Positions 10,146 through 19,126 of a DNA stretch of 64,000 nucleotides are shown here, piece by piece. The notes under the pieces are model-generated. The model was given only the letters and a program-made list of their open reading frames with translations, was not told where the DNA came from and ran no database searches. The DNA comes from Paraburkholderia sp. UYCP14C (GTDB lineage Bacteria > Pseudomonadota > Gammaproteobacteria > Burkholderiales > Burkholderiaceae), in assembly GCF_004197395.1 (NCBI RefSeq), contig NZ_SELS01000031.1, forward strand, positions 28,597-92,596, read 5' to 3'. The first letter of the stretch is position 1. Every line of letters starts with the position of its first letter. A program made the translations under genes and the position numbers.

Positions 10146-11348
10146 ATGCGAGTCAAATTTGCTTACGCCGTGTCCATCGCGGCCGCGGTTGCGATGCTGA
10201 CCGCGTGCGGCAAGAAACAGGATGGCGAAGCGGGAGCGGGCGCATCGGCGGCTTCGGCCGCGGCGGTCGCCGCCGCGAGCGAAGCGACTATCGTGAAGAT
10301 CGGTCATGCGGCTCCGTTGACGGGCGGCATCGCGCACCTGGGCAAGGACAATGAAAATGGGGCGCGTCTCGCAGTCGAGGAAATCAATGCGCAGGGTCTG
10401 ACGATCGACGGTCGCAAGATCCAGCTGCAGCTCGACGCGCAGGACGATGCGGCGGACCCGAAAACGGGCACCGCGGTCGCGCAGAAGCTGGTCGACGATC
10501 ACGTGGTCGCAGTGATCGGGCACCTGAACTCCGGGGTCTCGATTCCGGCGTCGAAGATCTATAGCGACGCGGGCATCGTGCAGATCTCGCCGTCGTCGAC
10601 GAATCCGGCCTACACGCAACAGGGATTCAAGACGACCTATCGGGTGGTCGCGACCGACGCGCAGCAGGGTCCGGCGCTCGCCAATTACGCGACGAAGGCG
10701 CTGGGCGCCAAGCGCATCGCGATCGTGGACGATGCGACCGCCTACGGCAAGGGTCTCGCTGATGAATTCGCGAAGACCGCCGAGGCGAGCGGTGCGAAGA
10801 TCGTCGCGCGCGAGGCGACCAACGACAAGGCCACGGATTTCCGGGCCATTCTCACGAAGATCAAGAGTGTTCAGCCGGACGCCATCATGTTCGGCGGCAT
10901 GGACGCGACGGGCGGGCCGTTTACGAAGCAGGCGGCGGCGCTCGGTATCAGGGCAAAAATCCTTGGCGGCGACGGTGTGTGTACCGACAAGGTAGGTGAG
11001 CTGGCGGGTACCGCCGTGCAAAACCTGGTCTGTTCGGAAGCAGGACTCGCGCTTTCGAAAATGACCAATGGAGCGGACTTCGAAAAGAAGTACGAGGATC
11101 GCTTCCACACGCCGGTGCAGATTTACGCGCCGTTCACGTATGACGCTGTGTACGTGATTGTCGATGCAATGAAGCGCGCTAATTCGATCGAGGCGCCCAA
11201 GGTGCTGGCTGCGATGCCTTCGACCGATTACAACGGGGTAATCGGCCACATCGCGTTCGACGACAAGGGTGATTTGAAAGAGGGCGCCATTACGCTTTAC
11301 GACTTCAAGGACGGCAAGAAAGCAGTGCTCGACGTCGTAAAGATGTGA
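10146..11348 (+). CDS. livK: Branched-chain amino acid ABC transporter, substrate-binding lipoprotein
   Basis: This periplasmic binding protein presents leucine, isoleucine, valine or related amino acids to the LivHMGF permease. The 400-aa precursor has a lipoprotein signal with lipobox LTAC (Cys21) and an Ala/Ser/Gly linker (24-50). A type-1 periplasmic binding fold then starts at IVKIGHAAPLTGG. The start is the ATG at 10146, placed to give the lipobox a normal distance; an upstream start at 10113 would only add Arg-rich residues. A terminator-like hairpin lies between livK and livH, so livK is probably made in excess over the permease genes, as usual for such operons. Confidence 0.9.
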   Translation: MRVKFAYAVSIAAAVAMLTACGKKQDGEAGAGASAASAAAVAAASEATIVKIGHAAPLTGGIAHLGKDNENGARLAVEEINAQGLTIDGRKIQLQLDAQDDAADPKTGTAVAQKLVDDHVVAVIGHLNSGVSIPASKIYSDAGIVQISPSSTNPAYTQQGFKTTYRVVATDAQQGPALANYATKALGAKRIAIVDDATAYGKGLADEFAKTAEASGAKIVAREATNDKATDFRAILTKIKSVQPDAIMFGGMDATGGPFTKQAAALGIRAKILGGDGVCTDKVGELAGTAVQNLVCSEAGLALSKMTNGADFEKKYEDRFHTPVQIYAPFTYDAVYVIVDAMKRANSIEAPKVLAAMPSTDYNGVIGHIAFDDKGDLKEGAITLYDFKDGKKAVLDVVKM

Positions 11349-11367
11349 TGACGGGAAGTTCGGCCTG

Positions 11368-11400
11368 ACGGCACCGACACCATCCAACGGTGCCGTTTTT
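11368..11400 (+). terminator. Intrinsic terminator between livK and livH
   Basis: A 9-bp stem (ACGGCACCG/CGGTGCCGT) with an 11-nt loop is followed by five T. It probably attenuates transcription from livK into livHMGF or marks a separate transcript. Confidence 0.7.
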
Positions 11401-11576
11401 GCATCCGCCCAAGGGGAGCCCGCGACCGCATCACGGTCGTCAGGGCAAGCCGGCAGCGGATAACCCTTACCGGTCTTTTACATCAGTACCCGCAGTGCCG
11501 TTGAGATTCGTCGCGCATCACCGCCCACCGGCAGATGAACAACGCGAATCCAGTCGCACGGGCTAAGGAGCAATAA

Positions 11577-12527
11577 ATGGATATCTTCATCCAGCAGATC
11601 CTGAATGGACTGGTGCTTGGCAGTGTCTACGCCATCATCGCACTAGGCTACACGATGGTTTACGGCATTCTGGGCATCATCAACTTCGCTCACGGCGATG
11701 TGTTGATGGTGGGCGCGATGGTTGCGCTCTCCGCCATAGGTGTGCTGCAGAACCACTTCCCCGGCCTCGGCAATGTGCTGACGCTCGTCATCGCGTTGAT
11801 CATCGCAGCGGCGGTCTGCTCGGTGGTCGGCTACACGATCGAGCGCGTGGCCTACCGGCCGTTGCGGCGCGCACCGCGTCTCGCCCCGCTGATCACCGCG
11901 ATCGGTGTGTCGATTCTGCTGCAGACGCTCGCGATGATGATCTGGTCGCGCAATCCTCTGCCGTTCCCGCAGCTGTTGCCCACCGACCCGATCAACGTGA
12001 TCAAGGCCACCGACACGACGCCCGGCGCCGTGATCTCGATGACTGAAATCGTGATCATCGTGGTGGCGTTCCTCGTGATGGGCGGCCTGCTGCTGCTCGT
12101 GCACAAGACCAAGCTCGGCCGCGCGATGCGCGCGATCGCCGAAAACCCGAACGTCGCGAGCCTGATGGGTGTGAACCCGAACTTCGTGATTTCGGCGACC
12201 TTCATGATCGGCTCGGCGCTCGCCGCACTGGCCGGCGTGATGATCGCATCCGAATACGGCAACGCGCACTTCTACATGGGCTTCATCCCTGGCCTGAAGG
12301 CCTTTACCGCGGCCGTGCTCGGCGGTATCGGCAATCTCGGCGGCGCGATGGTCGGCGGCGTGATTCTCGGCCTGATCGAGCAGCTGGGCGCAGGCTATAT
12401 CGGCAATCTCACGGGCGGCGTGTTCGGCAGTAACTACCAGGACGTGTTCGCGTTCATCGTGCTGATCGTCGTGCTCGTGTTCCGTCCGTCGGGTCTGCTC
12501 GGCGAACGTGTCGCGGATCGCGCCTGA
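11577..12527 (+). CDS. livH: Branched-chain amino acid ABC transporter, permease LivH
   Basis: LivH is one of the two inner-membrane permease subunits of the high-affinity branched-chain amino acid importer. The 316-aa protein is almost entirely hydrophobic, with about eight membrane segments. It has the family-typical N-terminus QQILNGLVLGSVYAIIALGY and the internal GRAMRAIAENPNVASLMG loop that contacts the ATPases. AAGGAG lies six bases upstream of the ATG. It is followed after 26 bp by livM. Confidence 0.93.
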   Translation: MDIFIQQILNGLVLGSVYAIIALGYTMVYGILGIINFAHGDVLMVGAMVALSAIGVLQNHFPGLGNVLTLVIALIIAAAVCSVVGYTIERVAYRPLRRAPRLAPLITAIGVSILLQTLAMMIWSRNPLPFPQLLPTDPINVIKATDTTPGAVISMTEIVIIVVAFLVMGGLLLLVHKTKLGRAMRAIAENPNVASLMGVNPNFVISATFMIGSALAALAGVMIASEYGNAHFYMGFIPGLKAFTAAVLGGIGNLGGAMVGGVILGLIEQLGAGYIGNLTGGVFGSNYQDVFAFIVLIVVLVFRPSGLLGERVADRA

Positions 12528-12553
12528 TCCCGGGCCACAAGGAGTCAACAATC

Positions 12554-13723
12554 ATGACCTCAATTCAACCGATCGAGCCGTCCACCACGCTCATCCCCGA
12601 AAAGAACCGCACGAAGACGCTGACCATCGGCATCCTCACGGCGATCTTCGTGATCGCCGCACCGATGGTGATCGGCGCCGCCGGCGGCAACTACTGGGTC
12701 CGCGTGCTCGACTTCGCGATGCTGTACGTGATGCTCGCGCTGGGCCTGAACGTGGTGGTCGGCTTCGCCGGCCTGCTGGACCTGGGCTACATCGCGTTCT
12801 ACGCGATCGGCGCCTACACAGCCGCGCTGCTCAGCTCGCCGCACCTGTCGACGCAATTCGAGTGGATCGCGGCACTCGCGCCGCACGGTTTGCACGTGCC
12901 GATCTGGATCATCGTGCCGATCGCGATGGCGCTCGCCGCGATGTTCGGGATTCTGCTCGGTGCGCCGACGCTGCGTCTGCGTGGCGACTACCTCGCAATC
13001 GTGACCCTCGGCTTCGGGGAAATCGTCCGGATCTTCATGAACAACCTCGACCGTCCGGTGAACATCACCAACGGCCCGAAGGGGATCACGGGGATCGACC
13101 CGGTGCAGGTCGGCGGCTTCAGCCTGTCGCAGTCGCACTCGCTGTTCGGCATGCAGTTCCCGTCCGTGTACCTGTACTACTACCTGTTCGTGCTGTGCGC
13201 GCTGTTCGTGATCTGGACCTGTACGCGTCTGCAGCATTCGCGTATCGGCCGCGCGTGGGCCGCGATCCGCGAAGACGAAATCGCCGCCAAGGCGATGGGC
13301 ATCAACACCCGTAACGTCAAGCTGCTCGCGTTCGCGATGGGCGCGTCGTTCGGCGGCCTGTCGGGCGCGATGTTCGGCTCGTTCCAGGGCTTCGTGTCAC
13401 CGGAATCGTTCACGTTCTGGGAATCGGTCGTGGTGCTCGCCTGCGTGGTGCTGGGCGGCATGGGCCACATTCCGGGCGTGATCCTCGGCGCGGTGCTGCT
13501 CGCGGTGTTCCCCGAGTTCCTGCGCTCCACGATGGGTCCGCTGCAGAACATGATCTTCGGCCATGAAATCGTCGATACCGAAGTGATCCGTCAGCTGCTG
13601 TACGGTCTCGCGATGGTCGTGATCATGCTGTATCGCTCGGAAGGCCTGTGGCCCGCGCCGAAGCACGAAGACAAGATTGCGAAGCTGGCGAAGCGTAACG
13701 GCAAGAAGCCGGTGCGCGCATAA
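12554..13723 (+). CDS. livM: Branched-chain amino acid ABC transporter, permease LivM
   Basis: LivM is the second membrane subunit of the Liv importer. The 389-aa protein has a soluble N-terminal stretch of about 25 residues, then multiple hydrophobic helices. Diagnostic segments are LGLNVVVGFAGLLDLGYIAF and the cytoplasmic coupling loop SRIGRAWAAIREDEIAAKAM. A charged C-terminal tail ends the protein. The ATG at 12554 is preceded by AAGGAG. livG starts 20 bp downstream, consistent with one operon. Confidence 0.93.
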   Translation: MTSIQPIEPSTTLIPEKNRTKTLTIGILTAIFVIAAPMVIGAAGGNYWVRVLDFAMLYVMLALGLNVVVGFAGLLDLGYIAFYAIGAYTAALLSSPHLSTQFEWIAALAPHGLHVPIWIIVPIAMALAAMFGILLGAPTLRLRGDYLAIVTLGFGEIVRIFMNNLDRPVNITNGPKGITGIDPVQVGGFSLSQSHSLFGMQFPSVYLYYYLFVLCALFVIWTCTRLQHSRIGRAWAAIREDEIAAKAMGINTRNVKLLAFAMGASFGGLSGAMFGSFQGFVSPESFTFWESVVVLACVVLGGMGHIPGVILGAVLLAVFPEFLRSTMGPLQNMIFGHEIVDTEVIRQLLYGLAMVVIMLYRSEGLWPAPKHEDKIAKLAKRNGKKPVRA

Positions 13724-13743
13724 GGTCCGGTGGAGAAAAAGAC

Positions 13744-14535
13744 ATGAGCGATAACGTAAGCAACAACGCGGCGATCCGTCTGTCGGTGAAGGGCGTCAAC
13801 AAGCGCTTCGGCGGCCTGCAGGCGCTTTCCGAGGTCGGCCTGCAGATCCGCGCGGGCGAAATCTACGGCCTGATCGGCCCGAACGGCGCCGGCAAGACGA
13901 CCTTCTTCAACGTGATCACGGGTCTGTACACGCCGGATTCGGGCGAGTTCAAGCTCGACGGCGAAAACTACACGCCGACCGCGGTCTATCAGGTCGCGAA
14001 GGCGGGCATCGCGCGCACGTTCCAGAACATCCGGCTATTCGGCGGCATGACCGCGCTCGAAAACGTGATGGTCGGCCGTCATGTGCGCACCAAGCACGGC
14101 CTGCTCGGCGCGGTGTTCCAGACCCCGGCAGAACGCCAGGAAGAGCGCGAGATCAAGGAGCGCGCGCTCGAACTGCTCGACTACGTCGGCATCACGCAAT
14201 ACGCGGACTACACGTCGCGCAACCTGTCGTACGGCCACCAGCGTCGTCTGGAAATCGCCCGTGCGCTGGCGACCGATCCGAAGCTGCTCGCGCTCGACGA
14301 ACCGGCGGCCGGCATGAACGCCACCGAGAAGGTCGAGCTGACCAAGCTGCTCGACAAGATCCGCGCGGACGGCAAGACGATCCTGCTGATCGAACACGAC
14401 GTGAAACTCGTGATGGGCCTGTGCAACCAGATGACGGTGCTCGACTACGGCAAGGTGATTGCGCAGGGTCTGCCGCAGGACGTGCAGAAGGATGCGAAGG
14501 TGATCGAAGCTTATCTGGGTGCGGGGGTCCACTGA
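13744..14535 (+). CDS. livG: Branched-chain amino acid ABC transporter, ATP-binding protein LivG
   Basis: LivG is one of two ATPases powering the Liv importer at the cytoplasmic face. The 263-aa protein has Walker A GPNGAGKT at residues 45-52, the ABC signature NLSYGHQRRLEIARAL, Walker B LLALDEPAAGM and the switch histidine in LLIEHDVKLV. The insert after the Q-loop is typical of LivG. Its TGA overlaps the livF ATG (TGATG), so the two ATPases are translationally coupled. Confidence 0.95.
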   Translation: MSDNVSNNAAIRLSVKGVNKRFGGLQALSEVGLQIRAGEIYGLIGPNGAGKTTFFNVITGLYTPDSGEFKLDGENYTPTAVYQVAKAGIARTFQNIRLFGGMTALENVMVGRHVRTKHGLLGAVFQTPAERQEEREIKERALELLDYVGITQYADYTSRNLSYGHQRRLEIARALATDPKLLALDEPAAGMNATEKVELTKLLDKIRADGKTILLIEHDVKLVMGLCNQMTVLDYGKVIAQGLPQDVQKDAKVIEAYLGAGVH

Positions 14536-15257
14536 TGTCCACGACGCAAGCAATGTTGAAAATCAAGGGCCTGCAGGTCAACTACGGCGGCATCCAGGCG
14601 GTCAAGGGTGTCGACCTCGAGGTCGGGCAGGGCGAACTCGTCACGCTGATCGGCGCGAACGGCGCGGGCAAGACCACGACGATGAAGGCGATCACCGGCC
14701 TGAAGGCGTACGCGGCCGGCGACATCGAGTACATGGGTCAGTCGATCAAGGGCCTGCCCGCGCATGAACTGCTCAAGCGCGGTCTCGCGATGGTGCCGGA
14801 AGGGCGTGGCATTTTCGCGCGCATGTCGATCGTCGAGAACATGCAGATGGGCGCGTATCTGCGCAACGATACCGACGCGATCAAGTCGGACGTCGAGCGC
14901 ATGTTCGGCTTCTTCCCGCGTCTGAAAGAGCGCGCCTCGCAATACGCGGGCACGCTGTCGGGCGGCGAGCAGCAGATGCTCGCCATGGCGCGCGCGATCA
15001 TCTCGCGGCCGAAACTGCTGCTGCTCGACGAACCGTCGATGGGTCTGTCGCCGATCATGGTCGAGAAGATCTTCGAAGTGGTGCGCTCGATTTCCGCCGA
15101 AGGCATGACCGTGCTGCTCGTCGAGCAGAACGCGCGTCTCGCGCTGCAGGCGGCCAATCGCGGCTACGTGATGGACTCCGGTCTGATCACGATGTCGGGC
15201 GACGCGAAGCAGATGCTCGACGACCCGAAGGTTCGGGCCGCATACCTGGGTGAATAA
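14535..15257 (+). CDS. livF: Branched-chain amino acid ABC transporter, ATP-binding protein LivF
   Basis: LivF is the second ATPase subunit of the Liv importer. The 240-aa product has Walker A GANGAGKT at residues 40-47, the family segment MVPEGRGIFARMSI, the signature LSGGEQQMLAMARA and Walker B LLLLDEPSMGLSP, with VLLVEQNAR after it. The start is the ATG that overlaps the livG stop; longer in-frame readings extend back inside livG and are not credible. The operon ends with hairpins downstream. Confidence 0.95.
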   Translation: MSTTQAMLKIKGLQVNYGGIQAVKGVDLEVGQGELVTLIGANGAGKTTTMKAITGLKAYAAGDIEYMGQSIKGLPAHELLKRGLAMVPEGRGIFARMSIVENMQMGAYLRNDTDAIKSDVERMFGFFPRLKERASQYAGTLSGGEQQMLAMARAIISRPKLLLLDEPSMGLSPIMVEKIFEVVRSISAEGMTVLLVEQNARLALQAANRGYVMDSGLITMSGDAKQMLDDPKVRAAYLGE

Positions 15258-15271
15258 GTAGGTGAATAGTG

Positions 15272-15348
15272 GGACGTGTGCCCTTTGTGCACACGTCCGG
15301 CTTGCAGCGCGCTCCACGATGCAACGTCGTGGGGCGCGTTTTATTTTT
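15272..15348 (+). terminator. Tandem hairpins ending the liv operon
   Basis: The first hairpin (15272-15298) has a 9-bp stem GGACGTGTG/CACACGTCC. The second (15309-15348) has a long GC-rich stem around CTCCACGA/TCGTGGGG and ends in TTTTATTTTT, a typical intrinsic terminator. Confidence 0.75.
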
Positions 15349-15364
15349 CTGGTTAGGGCGTGAA

Positions 15365-15658
15365 TTAAGGGAGTCGCCCGATAACCGCACTGATTTCGTC
15401 TTTATCGAACGCACGCAGCGTTTTCGTGCGCACATTGCCGGACGAGCCGAGTGCGAAGCCGAAGGCGAGGAAGCTCTGCTCGTCTGTCGCGTCGATGACC
15501 GAGACAAGGTCGTATTCCCCTAACGTCCAGTAGATCTGCTTCATTTCGCAGCCAAACGATTTCGCCATCTCCGCCGCCTGCCCGGCTCGCTGGGCTGTGT
15601 TCTTGATCGCGCGGATCCCCTGATCCGTGAATTGCAGGAGCACCACATAAGTCGCCAT
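15365..15658 (-). CDS. GYD-domain protein
   Basis: This 97-aa soluble protein belongs to the GYD superfamily, small ferredoxin-like-fold proteins of unknown biochemical role. Recognisable parts are the opening TYVVLLQFTDQGIRAIKNT, the central IYWTLGEYDLVSVIDA that carries the namesake G-[EY]-[YD] motif, and the RTKTLRAFDKDE segment. It is a single gene on the minus strand facing the end of the liv operon. No enzymatic residues can be assigned. Confidence 0.8.
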   Translation of the reverse strand: MATYVVLLQFTDQGIRAIKNTAQRAGQAAEMAKSFGCEMKQIYWTLGEYDLVSVIDATDEQSFLAFGFALGSSGNVRTKTLRAFDKDEISAVIGRLP

Positions 15659-15853
15659 GAAGATTCCCCTTAGGATTCAAACGCGTTGGGACTCGGATGC
15701 ATGAGCCGCCGCGGGGAGCGTCGCGAACCGCCGCGAACGTCTCTTTCAGCCCCGTGGTCGTCTCGTGCGTAAACGATTCTAGGCAACCATCTGCCCGCCA
15801 TCTGATGTTTGTCCGAATCCGCCGATATGTGCGCCGTTCGTTGGAGAACCAAT

Positions 15854-15892
15854 AAAAAAAGCCGCATGCGCTCACCAACGCATGCGGCCTTC
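15854..15892 (-). terminator. Terminator after the GNAT gene
   Basis: A 10-bp stem GCCGCATGCG/CGCATGCGGC with an 8-nt loop is followed on the minus strand by a run of seven T. It lies 24 bp past the acetyltransferase stop. Confidence 0.85.
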
Positions 15893-15915
15893 TTTAATCA
15901 GGTGTACGACGCGAA

Positions 15916-16389
15916 TCAACCCGCCGGGGCCGCGTCCGCGTATTCGCCGAGCCGTTTGCCGAGGCTGATTACCGCATCGGCGCGATAGCCGAGCGCGTCG
16001 TAGAACGCGCGCACTTCGGCCGACGCCGACGCCAGCACCTGCAGATTCAGCTTCGGACAACCAAGCTTCGTCAACTCGCTCTCGACGTGTGCGACAAGCC
16101 GCGTGCCGATGCCATGACGTCGCAGCGATGCGTCGACCGCGAGCGAATACAGCCAGCCGCGGTGTCCGTCATAGCCGCCCATCACGGTGCCGACGATCCG
16201 TCCATCGAGCACCGCGACGAAGAACAGTTCCGGTTGCGTCGCCAGCTTGTTCGCGATCGACAGACGCGGATTGCGCTGCGGCCGTGTCACGTCGCGATAC
16301 TCGGGAAACACCTGTTGCCATAGCGCGATCACCGCTTCGGTATCGCTCGCGTCGAAGCGGCGGATCGACAGCGTCGTGTTCGTCGTCAT
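15916..16389 (-). CDS. GNAT family N-acetyltransferase
   Basis: The 157-aa protein is a single GNAT domain that transfers an acetyl group from acetyl-CoA to an amine. The beta4-alpha3 region reads LYSLAVDASLRRHGIGTRLVAH, containing the RRHGIG pyrophosphate-binding loop. The later LNLQVLASASAEVRAFYDALGY segment is the usual GNAT C-terminal half. It resembles the YpeA-type acetyltransferases; the substrate is not evident. It starts 21 bp after the aminotransferase gene on the same strand, so both are probably cotranscribed. Confidence 0.85.
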   Translation of the reverse strand: MTTNTTLSIRRFDASDTEAVIALWQQVFPEYRDVTRPQRNPRLSIANKLATQPELFFVAVLDGRIVGTVMGGYDGHRGWLYSLAVDASLRRHGIGTRLVAHVESELTKLGCPKLNLQVLASASAEVRAFYDALGYRADAVISLGKRLGEYADAAPAG

Positions 16390-16410
16390 CAGGGGGCGCT
16401 CCGCGATCGA

Positions 16411-17595
16411 TTACAGCGAATCGAGAACCGAGCGCAGCATCGCCAGCATCTGGTCGATCTCTTCGGTCGTCACGTTCAGCGCCGGCATGAAGCGCAGCAG
16501 ATTCGGACGCGCGGCGTTCAGCAGCACGCCGTCGGGCTGCATCTCGCGCGCCTTCTCGACGATCTGGTTGCCGATGTCCTTGCCAAGCAGCAGCGCGCGC
16601 AGCAGACCTTCGCCGCGCTCACCCTTGAAGCCGCGCTCTTCGGACAGTTCGAGAAGCTTCGTGCGCAGGTATTCGCCGCGCGAGCGCACGCCTTCGAGGA
16701 AGCCCGGCGCCGTCAGCTGCGAAATCACCGAGTAGCCGACCGCCGTCATCAGCGGATTGCCGTTGTAGGTGCCGCCCTGGTCGCCTGCTTCGAACACGGC
16801 GATTTCCGCCTTCGACAGCAGCGCCGCGAGCGGCACGCCGCCGCCGATGCCCTTGCCGAGCGTCATGATGTCCGGCTCGATGCCCGACAGCTGATACGCG
16901 AACAGCGTACCGGCGCGGCCGCAGCCGCTTTGCACTTCATCGACGATCAGCAGGATGTTGTGCTGTTTCGTCAGCTCGCGCAGTTGCTGCATGAATTCGC
17001 GGGTTGCGGGGATCACGCCGCCTTCGCCCTGAATCGGCTCGAGCATCACCGCGACGGTCTTCGCGTTGATCAGCCTTTCCACCGATGCGATGTCGTTCAG
17101 CTCCGCCTTCGGGAAGCCCGGCACCTGCGGCGCGTAGATCGTGTCCCAGCCCGGCTTGCCGCTCGCCGACATCGTCGCGAGCGTGCGGCCGTGGAAACTG
17201 TGGTCGAAGGTGATGATCTCGAACGCGCCGTCCTTGAACTTCCTGCCCCACTTGCGCGCGAGCTTGATCGCGCCTTCGTTCGCCTCGGCACCGCTGTTCG
17301 CGAAGAACACCTTGTCGAAGCAGCTGTGCTGCGTGAGCAGGCCCGCGAGCTTCGCCATCTGCTCGTTGTAGAACGCCGGCGACGGGTTGATCAGCAGCTT
17401 CGCCTGGCTGTTCAGCGCTTCGATCATGCCGTCGTTGCAGTGGCCGAGGCTGTTGACCGCCCAGCCCTGGATGAAATCCAGATAGCGCTTGCCGTTGTTG
17501 TCGTAAATCCACGAGCCTTTGCCGTGCGTGAAAACGATTTCAGGCCGGTTCGTGATGTACATCAGCGAATCGATTGGATACTCATTGAAATTCAT
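16411..17595 (-). CDS. Class III aminotransferase, acetylornithine transaminase-like
   Basis: This is a PLP-dependent fold-type I aminotransferase of subgroup III. The 394-aa length and sequence are close to ArgD acetylornithine transaminase, which makes N-acetylornithine in arginine synthesis. Seen are the [15 protein letters not shown] phosphate-binding segment, [14 protein letters not shown], the [11 protein letters not shown] cofactor Asp region, and the PLP lysine in TLGKGIGGG. The start is the ATG at 17595 with GGAG upstream; an upstream in-frame extension to 17694 is unlike the family. A GNAT gene follows 21 bp downstream. Other omega-amino transaminases of this class cannot be excluded. 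Confidence 0.85.
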   Translation of the reverse strand: MNFNEYPIDSLMYITNRPEIVFTHGKGSWIYDNNGKRYLDFIQGWAVNSLGHCNDGMIEALNSQAKLLINPSPAFYNEQMAKLAGLLTQHSCFDKVFFANSGAEANEGAIKLARKWGRKFKDGAFEIITFDHSFHGRTLATMSASGKPGWDTIYAPQVPGFPKAELNDIASVERLINAKTVAVMLEPIQGEGGVIPATREFMQQLRELTKQHNILLIVDEVQSGCGRAGTLFAYQLSGIEPDIMTLGKGIGGGVPLAALLSKAEIAVFEAGDQGGTYNGNPLMTAVGYSVISQLTAPGFLEGVRSRGEYLRTKLLELSEERGFKGERGEGLLRALLLGKDIGNQIVEKAREMQPDGVLLNAARPNLLRFMPALNVTTEEIDQMLAMLRSVLDSL

Positions 17596-18000
17596 GACGG
17601 CAGGCTCCAGGCAAAAGGGTAAGTGCAGGGTGAAGAAACGGTGACGGTTTGGCCACTCAAAACGGCGGCCGGAAAAACAGAAAAGCCACGGCATGCCGTG
17701 GCTTTCATGATTCGAACAGCTTGCGCCCAGATTTGTGTGTGGCGCGAGTCCGTGAAGAAGCCAGCGGCGTCCCTAGGGGAGCGGCGAGCGGCGACGTCGG
17801 AGTTCGGACTGGATGCGGTTCATGCGCGAAAGAATACGATAAGAAAACCGCTGGTGTAAACCATGAATTTGCACTGGCGCTGCATCGAGGCCACATTGAC
17901 GGCTTGCCGCGAGGCTGACATGTTCGGCGCGACCGGTCGACGCGAGCGCTCATTGAAGCGCTGATCCAGGCGTGGGGGCCGGCCGTATGTCGCCGTGCAA
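17596..18000. other. 405-bp gene-free stretch with a terminator-like palindrome
   Basis: No gene was recognised between the aminotransferase start and the reductase stop. The stretch contains a perfect palindrome at 17682-17705 (AAAGCCACGGCA and its complement). On the minus strand it is followed by TCTGTTTTT, so it can act as an intrinsic terminator for transcription arriving from the reductase gene. Confidence 0.6.
17682..17705 (-). terminator. Terminator-like palindrome upstream of the aminotransferase
   Basis: The 12-bp arms meet without a spacer, so the real loop uses the central bases. A T-rich tract follows on the minus strand. It lies 295 bp beyond the reductase stop and 87 bp before the aminotransferase ATG. 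It may therefore either end the reductase transcript or act as a leader attenuator. Confidence 0.6.
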
Positions 18001-19032
18001 TCAGACCGCGTTCGCGAGATCCGCCGCGCTCGTGAACGAGTCCGCGTAGAACTCGTCTTCCGGCAACTGGTGATGCTGCGTGAAGTCGCGCAGCGCCGAT
18101 TCGACCATCACCGGCGCGCCGCATGCGTACACCTGGTAGGCTGACAGATCGGGCAGATCCTCGATCACCGCGCGATGCACGAAGCCCGTGCGGCCCGTCC
18201 ACGCGTCGCCCGCATCGGGCTCGGAGAGCACCGGCACGAACTTGAAGTTCGGAATCTCGCGCGCCCATTGCTCGGCGAGTTCGAGCAGGTACAGGTCTTT
18301 CTTGCGGCGCGCGCCCCAGTAAAGCGTCATGGGCCGCGTGATGTTCTTGAACACCGCATGCTCGACGATCGCCTTCAGCGGCGCGAAGCCGGTGCCCGAC
18401 GCGAGCAGCACGATCGGCTTGTCCGAGTCTTCGCGCAGGAAGAACGTGCCGAGCGGTGCTTCGAAGCGCAGGATGTCGCGCTCCTTCATCGTGTTGAACA
18501 CGTGATCGGTGAAGGCGCCACCGGGCATGTGACGAATGTGCAGTTCGACCGGGCCTTCGACGTGCGGCGCGCTCGCCATCGAATAACTGCGGCGCTTGCC
18601 GTCCTTCAGGATGAATTCGAGGTACTGGCCGGCCAGATATTGCAGACGTTCGTTGGCCGGCAATTGCAGCTTGACGACGATCACGTCGTCGGCCTTACGC
18701 TCGATCGCATTCACGCGGCACGGCAGCTTCTTGACCTGCACGTCGCCGACGCCGGCCACTTCGCGGATGTCGACTTCGAGATCGGAGCACGCGGTTGCGC
18801 AACACAGGAGCGCCATGCCGCGCGTCTTTTCGTCGTTCGACAACGCCGACGACGAGTGCGCGCGCTGTTCGACCTCGCCGCTCACGATTGTGCCCTTGCA
18901 CGAACCGCACGCGCCGTTCTTGCAGCCGTACGGCAGGCCGACGCCTTGACGCAGTGCTGCGGAGAGGACCGGTTCGTCCTGTTCTACCTGAAACTGCCGG
19001 CCGCTTTGCCGGAGCGTGACGTTAAATGCCAT
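18001..19032 (-). CDS. 2Fe-2S ferredoxin/flavin reductase, CDP-6-deoxy-glucoseen reductase-like
   Basis: This 343-aa electron-transfer flavoprotein has an N-terminal plant-type [2Fe-2S] domain with Cys37, Cys42 and Cys45 (YGCKNGACGSCKG) and a fourth cysteine in LLCCATACS. The FAD-binding motif RRSYSMAS and the NAD-binding motif LASGTGFAPLKA follow in order. The family includes AscD and aromatic-oxygenase reductases. No deoxysugar genes lie nearby, so the specific AscD name is not supported. The start is the ATG at 19032; the longer reading from 19083 would overlap the divergent gene's promoter. Confidence 0.85.
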   Translation of the reverse strand: MAFNVTLRQSGRQFQVEQDEPVLSAALRQGVGLPYGCKNGACGSCKGTIVSGEVEQRAHSSSALSNDEKTRGMALLCCATACSDLEVDIREVAGVGDVQVKKLPCRVNAIERKADDVIVVKLQLPANERLQYLAGQYLEFILKDGKRRSYSMASAPHVEGPVELHIRHMPGGAFTDHVFNTMKERDILRFEAPLGTFFLREDSDKPIVLLASGTGFAPLKAIVEHAVFKNITRPMTLYWGARRKKDLYLLELAEQWAREIPNFKFVPVLSEPDAGDAWTGRTGFVHRAVIEDLPDLSAYQVYACGAPVMVESALRDFTQHHQLPEDEFYADSFTSAADLANAV

Positions 19033-19106
19033 AAAGTGTTCGAAATCGAAAAGTCGGAATCGTAATTGGACCCGCCGGATCAACCGCGCGGTACCTGTTG
19101 CGTGTG

Positions 19107-19117
19107 ACCGCTACAAT
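19107..19117 (+). promoter_or_regulatory. -10 box of a possibly leaderless epimerase promoter
   Basis: TACAAT at 19112-19117, preceded by TGACCGC, lies only nine bases before the ATG at 19127. Transcription would start at or just before the ATG, suggesting a leaderless mRNA. No clear Shine-Dalgarno is present. Confidence 0.4.
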
Positions 19118-19126
19118 GCGTCCACC

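Noticed and set aside
17705-18268. 187-codon minus-strand frame between the aminotransferase and reductase
   Set aside because: Overlaps the reductase C-terminus out of frame and the terminator palindrome; composition is Arg-rich.
18001-19032. AscD (CDP-6-deoxy-glucoseen reductase) name and deoxysugar role
   Set aside because: Domain order matches, but no deoxysugar or LPS genes are nearby; only the general reductase call is supported.
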